This document shows positions 8,008 through 14,684 of a DNA stretch of 48,450 bases, in pieces. This DNA comes from Curvibacter sp. (GTDB lineage Bacteria > Pseudomonadota > Gammaproteobacteria > Burkholderiales > Burkholderiaceae_C), in contig REAW01000023.1 of the NCBI GenBank assembly GCA_004293725.1, forward strand, positions 1 to 48,450, written 5' to 3'. The notes under the pieces were generated by a model, which did no database searches, was not told the origin of the DNA, and worked only from the letters and a program-made list of their open reading frames with translations. The position numbers and the translations under genes are program-made. Each line of letters opens with the position of its first letter. The stretch's first letter is position 1.

Positions 8008-9208
8008 TCCTCTCGACGATGGTGGCAATGCCCATGCCCCCACCGACACACAGCGTGGCCAGGCCGTAGCGCAGCTTGCGGCGGTGTAGCTCGTCAATCA
8101 ACGTGCCCAGAATCATGGCGCCGGTGGCGCCAAGCGGGTGGCCCATTGCGATGGCGCCGCCGTTCACGTTCACCTTCTCGTGCGGCACCTTCATCTCCTT
8201 CATGAAGCGCATCACCACGGCGGCAAAGGCCTCGTTCACTTCAAACAGGTCAATGTCGTCCACCGTGAGCCCCGCCTTGGCCAGCGCTTTGCGCGTGGCG
8301 GGCATGGGACCGGTCAGCATGATGGTGGGGTCTGCACCACTGAGTGCCGTGGCCACAATGCGGGCACGAGGCGCCAGATTGTGAGCCTTGGCGGCGGCTT
8401 CATTGCCCACCAGCACAGCGGCTGCGCCGTCCACTATGCCCGACGAGTTGCCAGCGTGGTGCACATGGTGGATGCGCTCCACCTGCGGGTAGCGCGTCAG
8501 CGCCACGGCATCGAAGCCCATGCCGCCCATGTCGGCAAACGCGGGCTTGAGACCGGCCAGGCCTTCAAGGGTGGTGCCGGGTTTGATGAATTCGTCGCGC
8601 GCCAAAATGGTCAGGCCCAGTGCATCTTTCACGGGCCGCACCGATTGGTCAAAGTAGCCTGCGGCCTGCGCCTTGGTGGCGCGGCGCTGCGATTCGAGCG
8701 CGTAGGCGTCTACGTCTTCGCGCGTAAAGCCTTCCAGCGTGGCAATCAAATCGGCGCCAATGCCTTGCGGCACAAACAGGGTTTGCGAGTTGGTTTCGGG
8801 GTCCATGGCCCAAGCGCCGCCGTCGGAGCCAATTGGCACGCGGCTCATGCTTTCCACACCCCCGGCCACCACGAGGTCTTCCCAGCCCGAGCGCACCTTT
8901 TGCGCGGCCATGTTCACGGCCTCCAGGCCTGAGGCGCAGAAGCGGTTGATCTGCACACCAGCGGCAGAGAAGTCCCAGCCCGCCTTGAGGGCAGCCACTT
9001 TGGGGATGACGGAGCCCTGGTCGCCCACGGGAGAGACGACGCCCATCACCACATCGTCCACACGGGCAGTGTCGAATTGATTGCGATGTTGTAGTTCCAT
9101 TAGCAGCCCGGCCAGCAGCGTGACAGGTTTGACTTCATGCAAGCTGCCGTCCTTCTTGCCTTTCCCGCGCGGGGTGCGGATGGCATCAAACACATAGGCT
9201 TCTGACAT
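8003..9208 (-). CDS. Acetyl-CoA C-acyltransferase (thiolase, FadA-like)
   Basis: Thiolase of 401 aa that cleaves 3-ketoacyl-CoA with CoA in the last step of beta-oxidation (or runs in the biosynthetic direction). Visible are the acyl-accepting Cys91 in [11 protein letters not shown], the NEAFAA motif, the catalytic His in [15 protein letters not shown] and the second Cys in CVGGGMG close to the C-terminus. The start ATG 9208 has CCAGGAG seven bases upstream. First gene of the operon with the hydratase/dehydrogenase downstream; together they form a complete FadAB-type set except for the acyl-CoA dehydrogenase, one of which lies at 17.0 kb. A palindrome 77-104 bases upstream of the start is a candidate operator. 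Confidence 0.95.
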   Translation of the reverse strand: MSEAYVFDAIRTPRGKGKKDGSLHEVKPVTLLAGLLMELQHRNQFDTARVDDVVMGVVSPVGDQGSVIPKVAALKAGWDFSAAGVQINRFCASGLEAVNMAAQKVRSGWEDLVVAGGVESMSRVPIGSDGGAWAMDPETNSQTLFVPQGIGADLIATLEGFTREDVDAYALESQRRATKAQAAGYFDQSVRPVKDALGLTILARDEFIKPGTTLEGLAGLKPAFADMGGMGFDAVALTRYPQVERIHHVHHAGNSSGIVDGAAAVLVGNEAAAKAHNLAPRARIVATALSGADPTIMLTGPMPATRKALAKAGLTVDDIDLFEVNEAFAAVVMRFMKEMKVPHEKVNVNGGAIAMGHPLGATGAMILGTLIDELHRRKLRYGLATLCVGGGMGIATIVERI

Positions 9209-9284
9209 AGGGAACTCCTGGAATAAGCTTCAAATGCGTGACGGCAATGATGTTCTGCGCCACAGACCGCTGTCAGTATATTGC

Positions 9285-9312
9285 TTTTCACAAAGCAAGC
9301 GCTTTGTGAAAA
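9285..9312. promoter_or_regulatory. Perfect 12-bp palindrome upstream of the thiolase operon
   Basis: Arms TTTTCACAAAGC and GCTTTGTGAAAA are perfect inverted repeats around a 4-base spacer (AAGC). On the minus strand a TATACT box follows within 15 bases, so the site would overlap a promoter reading toward the thiolase gene. The form fits a TetR- or GntR-type dimer site controlling fatty-acid degradation; the regulator is unknown. Confidence 0.6.
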
Positions 9313-9445
9313 TATTAGACCTCCAAGAAAAAACTTTTTTGCCCTCCAAGAAAAAGAGAGAATTGAGGAGAGACAAGTTGAAATGAAGACACATTCCAAA
9401 CCCTGGCGCAAAGCGTAAGGATGCAACGCGCAGGTTCAAACTCCA

Positions 9446-9787
9446 ATGACCCATTCGCTGGATTTATCTGTCCTGGAAGACCTTGCCAACCACGACGCAG
9501 CGAAGGTGCGGAAATATGCACTTTTGTTCGTTTCCTCCCTGGAGGAGGTTCTGCTCCTCATTGACGGGGGCATTGCGCGTGACGACATCGCTCTGCTGGG
9601 CGCTATGGGGCACCGCGCCAAATCTACTGCCAGGAACATCGGCGCTTCAGATTTGGCAGACCAATGCCTGCGCTTGGAAAATGCAGCCAAGGCGAACGAC
9701 TTGGTGGCCGCCGTTGCACTAGCGCAAAGTCTGCGCGTCTTGTTTGTACCGATTCGCGCTGAGCTTTTGTCGTACCTGAACGGCTAA
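9446..9787 (+). CDS. Hpt (histidine phosphotransfer) domain protein
   Basis: Stand-alone Hpt protein, 113 aa, predicted four-helix bundle acting in the cytoplasm as the third station of a His-Asp-His-Asp relay. The phosphorylatable residue is His56 in AMGHRAKSTARNIGA, the typical H-(R/T)-x-K-(S/G) pattern of Hpt domains, followed by the helix DLADQCLRLE. It is encoded convergently to the receiver gene, and the two stop codons overlap within CTAA (9784-9787). The neighbouring hybrid kinase has a C-terminal receiver but no Hpt domain of its own, so this protein is the obvious candidate to accept its phosphoryl group. The start ATG has no strong Shine-Dalgarno sequence. Confidence 0.85.
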   Translation: MTHSLDLSVLEDLANHDAAKVRKYALLFVSSLEEVLLLIDGGIARDDIALLGAMGHRAKSTARNIGASDLADQCLRLENAAKANDLVAAVALAQSLRVLFVPIRAELLSYLNG

Positions 9788-10218
9788 GGTGCTAGCTTGG
9801 ACAGAAGCAAGTCCAACTGCTTTTTGTCGACCGGCTTGGTCAATGAGCCCAGCCAATTGAAGCGACGCAACTGCGCCACCAAAGACGCAGAGTGCATCAC
9901 GTCGCTGCTTTGTCCGGACACAATGATCAGAGCCCCTGTGAATCCGCTGCGGGAAGCGGCCTCCATGAACTGAAAACCGTCCATGCCGGGCATGTAAAGG
10001 TCGCTCAGCATCAGGTCAAACGAAGCGGTCCCTTTGGCGCTCGTCAAAGCCCGTAGTGCCAGGTCACCACTACCTGCAGCGGTAATTTCCCGCACTCCCG
10101 TGCTGCGCAGCAAGTCTGCAATGACCTCTAGCTGAAAGGGGTCGTCATCCACCACCAGTACTTTGAGGGCGTCGCGTTTTTTGGACGAATGGGGAGGGCG
10201 TGTGACAGTCTGGTTCAT
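9784..10218 (-). CDS. Stand-alone response-regulator receiver protein
   Basis: Single REC domain with a short N-terminal extension, 144 aa. The acidic pocket is DDD (24-26), the phosphorylation site is Asp73 in LMLSDLYMPGMDG, the switch Ser is in IIVSGQ and the conserved Lys in LTKPVDKK. There is no output domain, so it should act through protein contact, either as the final acceptor of the relay via the convergent Hpt protein or as a phosphate sink. It lies last in the minus-strand signalling gene row. Its ATG overlaps the stop of a small open frame (ATGA, 10215-10218). Confidence 0.9.
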   Translation of the reverse strand: MNQTVTRPPHSSKKRDALKVLVVDDDPFQLEVIADLLRSTGVREITAAGSGDLALRALTSAKGTASFDLMLSDLYMPGMDGFQFMEAASRSGFTGALIIVSGQSSDVMHSASLVAQLRRFNWLGSLTKPVDKKQLDLLLSKLAP

Positions 10219-10346
10219 GGCAATAGCGATAGTGTGAAATACATGTGCTTTTGTTCTTCAATGGTGTAGGTCCTTCCGAGGGTCTCCACCCAATGGTCTG
10301 CACTTGGTACACCATTTTGCTCCATGTTCTTGAGGGTGGACTGCAT
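10215..10346 (-). CDS. Possible small protein of 43 aa, coupled to the receiver gene
   Basis: Small open frame filling the 186-base gap between the hybrid kinase and the receiver gene. It would encode 43 aa from ATG 10346 (or about 54 aa from an in-frame TTG), ending in the ATGA overlap with the receiver start. The composition is protein-like (HWVETLGRTYTIEEQKHMYFT) and the overlap suggests translational coupling, but there is no clear Shine-Dalgarno sequence and I know no family. It could instead be leader sequence or the decayed end of a gene. Confidence 0.35.
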   Translation of the reverse strand: MQSTLKNMEQNGVPSADHWVETLGRTYTIEEQKHMYFTLSLLP

Positions 10347-10404
10347 GAGCGAACTGGCAGTGTCGTGAAAACGAATCAAATGGTGAGAATCGGGAATGGC
10401 GTGA

Positions 10405-12420
10405 TTATTGGATATCGGCAGTTTGCTGCGAAAGCCATAGCAGCAATGTTGCATACAACTGGGGCGGACTTATCGGTTTGGCAACAAAATCGTTCATGCC
10501 GGCCTCCAGGCAAGCTTGAACATCCTGCGCAAAGGCATTAGCGGTAAGCGCCAAGATGGGGGTAGATTCCCAACCCGGCAGTGCCCGAATGCGCCGGGTC
10601 GCATCCAGTCCGTTCATTAGCGGCATTTGCACATCCATCAAGATGGCGTCGAAGCGTTGTGCAGAGGCCAGCGTCACTGCGTCAAAGCCATCGCTCGCTG
10701 TTTCCGTGCCAAGTCCAAGCGCCTGCAGCAACTCTGCGGCTACCTCCCGATTGAACAAGTCGTCGTCCACCACCAAAACTTTTGCGGGGGCATAGTCGCG
10801 TGCCAACACGGTGGCTGCATCCTCCTTGGCTATTACGTGGCTCGGATGCGGGGCCTCTGGTTCCATGCCCTTCTGCAGCCTTGCGGTGAACCAAAAGGTG
10901 CTGCCCACGCCAGACTCGCTGGTCACACCAACCTCTCCCTCCATCAACCTGGCCAAGCGGGCGGTGATGGCCAGCCCCAATCCCGAGCCGCCGTACTGGC
11001 GGGTGGTCGATGCGTTGGCTTGCTCAAACGGCCTGAACAATTGGTCTACCCGGTCCGCTGCTATGCCAATCCCGCTGTCGCGCACTTCGAAGCGCAACAA
11101 CAACGCACCATTGCTGGGCGTTTCTTTCAGGCAGGTGACCCCCACGCTGACGGTCCCCATGTCGGTGAACTTGACCGCGTTCGCCACATAGTTCAGCAAG
11201 GCCTGGCGCAAGCGGGTCGGGTCCCCACGTAGCCAGGGCCCCACATCACAAGGCAGCAAGGTGACCTCCAGGCCCTTGTCCTGTGCCACCTCGGTCATCA
11301 GTGCCAACACGTCTGTCAACAGGGTCGGCAGATGAAAGTCGGTGCTTTCAAGCACCATGCGGTCTGCTTCAACTTTGGTGTAGTCCAGCACATCGTTGAT
11401 GACCGCCATCATGTGCTTTCCGGCACGCTCTATTTTTTCCAGTCCTTCTTGTTGCTGGGGGGTGCAATCAGTTTTTTGCAACACATGGGCAAAGCCCATG
11501 ATGGCATTCATGGGCGTGCGGATTTCGTGGCTCATGTGGGCAACGAAGCTGCTTTTTGCCTGATTGGCGGCGTCAGCCTGCTTGCGTGCCTCGGTAAGTT
11601 CTGTGGTTCGCACGGCAATCAGCGCTTCCAGATGGTTGCGGTGGCGATCCAGTTCTTCGGCCAGATTGCGTTGCTGCGTAATATCCCGAATGCAGCCAAT
11701 GAACAGGTTGTGGCCACCCCGCTGCATGCGCGAAAGCGACAAGGTCATGGGAAACGTGCTGCCGTCCTTGCGCCGCCCCATCACCTCGCGACCCAGGCCG
11801 ATCAGGCGCGCCTCGCCGGTCGATTGGTAGTGGCGCAGGTAACCGTCATGTTGCCCGCGGTCGGGTTCAGGCATCAACAGCGACACATTGTGCCCCTGCA
11901 TCTCGGTCAAGCGGTAGCCAAATATGGCGCAAGCCGCCTGGTTCAGCGATTCCATGATGCCGTGCGCATCAATGGTGATCACACCATCAAGCATATGGTT
12001 CAGAATGGCTTGGGTATGGGTAGCGGCGTCGCGCAATGCTGCTTCGGCGCCACATTTATACAGCGCCATCTCCAGGGCCGTGCGCAATTCACGCTCTGAA
12101 AACGGCTTGTGAATGTAGCCATAGGGTTGTGCCCGCTTGGCACGCTCCAGCGTTTCGTCAGAAGCAAACGCGGTGAGAAAAACCACGGGAATCATGGCTT
12201 CCTCACGCAGTCTCAGCGCTGCCGAAATTCCGTCAAGGTGCCCCGCCAGCTGAATATCCATCAACACCAAATCGGGACGCAGCTCCATGGCCATCGTGAT
12301 GGCTTCGTCGCCGTGCGTCGCGTGCCCCACCACTTGGTACCCGAGCGACTGGAGTTGGGCCGCGATGTCGCGGGAGACGATGGTCTCATCTTCCACCACC
12401 ATGATGCGGGCCTGCGTCAT
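10405..12420 (-). CDS. Hybrid histidine kinase, REC-PAS-HisKA-HATPase-REC
   Basis: Soluble hybrid kinase, 671 aa, without membrane segments. Domains in order: REC (1-125, phospho-acceptor Asp55 in LVLMDIQLAG), PAS (about 135-255), a coiled linker, HisKA with His298 in MSHEIRTPMN, HATPase_c with N-box, DSGIGI (448-453) and GGSGLGL (477-483), and a second REC (about 547-665, Asp596 in AILMDVQMP). The N-terminal REC resembles the receivers that partner HisKA_2 kinases, so this protein probably receives a signal there and then starts its own relay: His298 to Asp596 to the separate Hpt protein. REC and PAS are closely similar to those of the GGDEF-EAL protein at 14.7-16.8 kb. The start overlaps the stop of the sensor kinase gene (ATGA). 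Confidence 0.93.
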   Translation of the reverse strand: MTQARIMVVEDETIVSRDIAAQLQSLGYQVVGHATHGDEAITMAMELRPDLVLMDIQLAGHLDGISAALRLREEAMIPVVFLTAFASDETLERAKRAQPYGYIHKPFSERELRTALEMALYKCGAEAALRDAATHTQAILNHMLDGVITIDAHGIMESLNQAACAIFGYRLTEMQGHNVSLLMPEPDRGQHDGYLRHYQSTGEARLIGLGREVMGRRKDGSTFPMTLSLSRMQRGGHNLFIGCIRDITQQRNLAEELDRHRNHLEALIAVRTTELTEARKQADAANQAKSSFVAHMSHEIRTPMNAIMGFAHVLQKTDCTPQQQEGLEKIERAGKHMMAVINDVLDYTKVEADRMVLESTDFHLPTLLTDVLALMTEVAQDKGLEVTLLPCDVGPWLRGDPTRLRQALLNYVANAVKFTDMGTVSVGVTCLKETPSNGALLLRFEVRDSGIGIAADRVDQLFRPFEQANASTTRQYGGSGLGLAITARLARLMEGEVGVTSESGVGSTFWFTARLQKGMEPEAPHPSHVIAKEDAATVLARDYAPAKVLVVDDDLFNREVAAELLQALGLGTETASDGFDAVTLASAQRFDAILMDVQMPLMNGLDATRRIRALPGWESTPILALTANAFAQDVQACLEAGMNDFVAKPISPPQLYATLLLWLSQQTADIQ

Positions 12421-14609
12421 GCTTCAACCTCGCGTTCGCAGTCAAACTCGACAGAAAAATGGCTACCTGGGCCCGGGCCCACCTCCAGCGCACCACCCAA
12501 TTGGGTACACAAGTCGCCCACCAGCTGCAGACCCAATGATTTTTCCCGCCGTTGGTCAAAGTCGTGCGGCAAGCCCACACCGTTGTCGCTCACGCACACG
12601 CGGCAGCGACCGCCTCCCAACGCCAATAGTTCAACGCGGACCGCTCCGGCGCGCCCGTCTGGGAAGCCGTGTTTGGTGGCATTGCTGAGCAGCTCATTGA
12701 CCAGCAGCCCGCATGGCAAGGCTTGGTCCATGCCCAAGTGAACGACCGCCAAGTCCAGCTCGAGGCGCACGTGGGCATGGTTGAACGTGAAGGCCCGAAA
12801 CGACTGTTGTGCCAGTTGCCGCAAGTACGCCGCCAAATCCACCGACGCAAAGACCCCGGTGCGGTACAGCGACTCATGCAGCAGCGCCATGGAGCGCACC
12901 CGAGCCTGCATGTCGTTTAGCACCGTCTTGGTATTGCTGCCGTTGGTGCCTACGCGCGCGGCCTCCAGACGCAGCAGGCTGGAGATGACCTGAAGGTTGT
13001 TTTTTACCCGGTGGTGTACTTCGTTGAGCAAGGCTGTCTTCTCGGCCAGGGTGGCGGCTTTGAGCAGTTCGTTCTGTTTGCGGTCGGTAATGTCCTGAAA
13101 CGTGCCATGGAGGCGAACCGTTTCACCCTTCTCCATGACCGCAAACCCTTGTGTCCGCACCCATTTGTGGGTACCCCGTTCGCCAATGATGGGGAGCTCA
13201 AGATCGTAGGGCGTGCCCAAGTCGATGGCTGCTTGCACCGCTGCAGAAATGGCGGGCCTGGCCTGGGGCGCAAACAGGTTGATGCCCTCCTCAAGGGGCG
13301 GCTCAATGGTGCTTTCTCGTTCAGCAATGCGAAAAGTCTCGCGCGTCCACGTGAGCTTCATGGTCGCTATCTCCACCTGCCAGCCGCCCACTTGCGCCAT
13401 CGCGCCGGTGCTCTCTTGCAATGCGGCTGCAACTTCCAATGCGCTGGTGGTGCCAAGCAAAACGCGTTCGCGTTGGTGCAGTTCCTGGAGCAGGGTGTTG
13501 AATCCCTCAATCACATCGCCAATTTCATCGTTGCGCACCACTTGCAGGGGGAAGTGGTGCGATGGCATGCCAGCGCGCAGGCGCAAGGCCATGGCCGCCT
13601 CGTTCAAGGGGGCTAGTTGGCGCTGGAGCAACCACCACACCAGCAGGGCGGCTATGCCGCTCAGGGCCAGCGCCACACCGGCGGCGCTCTGCTGCACCCG
13701 GTGGATGGGCCCATACGCCTCTGCTGTAGGCAAGCTCACTCCCACCATCCAGCCAGAGGTCGGTATGGTTGCGCCCGAGGTCAGCACTTCCACCCCACTG
13801 GGGCTTACCCAGGTTTCGGTTCCCATGCCCTTGGACATCATGGCATCCATTTGGGGGTGGACCCCGGGTGGGGGCAGTGCCGTCATGATGCGGGTTTTGT
13901 CAGTGGCGGTCACCACCAACCGCTGCTCAGGGGCCACCAGCAGGAACCCTCCGGTTTTGCCGTATTGGGCGGAAGGGACGATGTCCAGAAAATTTGGCTG
14001 GTCCAAATTTGTGAGACCCCCGAGCGCACCAAGTACCTTGCCATTGGCATCAAGTACTGGTACCAAAATGGAAAACACAGACGCCTTTAGCACTGGGCTC
14101 ATGTGGGGGCTACCAATGGTGGGTATTCCCAATTGCAGGGTGCGCTGCACATCGGGGTTGGACATGAGATTGAGCCCCTTGCGTCCCGGTGGGGATGGGT
14201 TGTCAGCGACTACGGTACCGTCGGCGGTCATGGCAACCACCCCCAAATTGAACAGCACCTGAAAAGCTGGTTTGTTCACCAATTCGGCTTGAAGAGCAGA
14301 AGGGCCCTTTTGAATGAACGGCTCCAGAGTGGTGGCCAAGGCTTCCAGGGCGCTGACCCGCTCATGCATGTCGCTGTCAATGCCGGTGGCGATGGCGGAT
14401 GCCACGGCCAACTGCTGCTCACCCAACAGTCGCTCCAAGTCGTCGTGCAATTCTGTGCTCACATAGGCTGCCGTACCCCATATGCTCACCAGCAGAATGA
14501 CCACGCTGGTCAACGTGAGCCGCATTTGCAAAGAGCGCCACACGGCGGCAGCTATTTCTGCTATGGTTTGCATAGCTGCTTGCGCACGCTCAGTAAGGGT
14601 TAGAGGCAT
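12417..14609 (-). CDS. Membrane sensor kinase, Cache-HAMP-PAS-HisKA_2
   Basis: Inner-membrane histidine kinase, 730 aa. TM1 is about residues 32-50, the periplasmic double Cache-type ligand domain about 55-300, TM2 about 308-328, HAMP about 330-382, PAS about 405-512, and then the HisKA_2 box LLNEVHHRVKNNLQ with the phospho-His at 532 or 533, followed by a HATPase domain with NELLSNATKHGF and DNGVGLP. HisKA_2 kinases typically work with receivers of the MDI(Q/E)LAG...PYGYI(H/L)KPF type, exactly the kind at the N-termini of the two neighbouring proteins. Residues 1-17 are encoded by a repeat copy; Met13 or Met29 are possible later starts. Overlaps the hybrid kinase gene by 4 bases. The ligand is unknown; Cache domains usually bind small metabolites. 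Confidence 0.93.
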   Translation of the reverse strand: MPLTLTERAQAAMQTIAEIAAAVWRSLQMRLTLTSVVILLVSIWGTAAYVSTELHDDLERLLGEQQLAVASAIATGIDSDMHERVSALEALATTLEPFIQKGPSALQAELVNKPAFQVLFNLGVVAMTADGTVVADNPSPPGRKGLNLMSNPDVQRTLQLGIPTIGSPHMSPVLKASVFSILVPVLDANGKVLGALGGLTNLDQPNFLDIVPSAQYGKTGGFLLVAPEQRLVVTATDKTRIMTALPPPGVHPQMDAMMSKGMGTETWVSPSGVEVLTSGATIPTSGWMVGVSLPTAEAYGPIHRVQQSAAGVALALSGIAALLVWWLLQRQLAPLNEAAMALRLRAGMPSHHFPLQVVRNDEIGDVIEGFNTLLQELHQRERVLLGTTSALEVAAALQESTGAMAQVGGWQVEIATMKLTWTRETFRIAERESTIEPPLEEGINLFAPQARPAISAAVQAAIDLGTPYDLELPIIGERGTHKWVRTQGFAVMEKGETVRLHGTFQDITDRKQNELLKAATLAEKTALLNEVHHRVKNNLQVISSLLRLEAARVGTNGSNTKTVLNDMQARVRSMALLHESLYRTGVFASVDLAAYLRQLAQQSFRAFTFNHAHVRLELDLAVVHLGMDQALPCGLLVNELLSNATKHGFPDGRAGAVRVELLALGGGRCRVCVSDNGVGLPHDFDQRREKSLGLQLVGDLCTQLGGALEVGPGPGSHFSVEFDCEREVEA
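14559..14608 (+). repeat. Interspersed repeat copy 4, N-terminus of the sensor kinase gene
   Basis: GCTAT, 7 bases (ggtttgc), ATAGCTGCTTGCGC, then the tail ending GGTTAGAGGC. Read on the minus strand it codes for the first 17 residues of the sensor kinase, including its start codon. Confidence 0.75.
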
Positions 14610-14684
14610 AAATGACTTGGAAAGACAATGCTGAACGCTTCACCGTGGGCGGCGTCTTCGTGGTCTTTTGAGCCCCGTCTGAAC

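Noticed and set aside
10245..10541. Plus-strand frame in the gap between receiver and hybrid kinase
   Set aside because: It crosses the end of the hybrid kinase on the other strand and has no motif or ribosome binding site.
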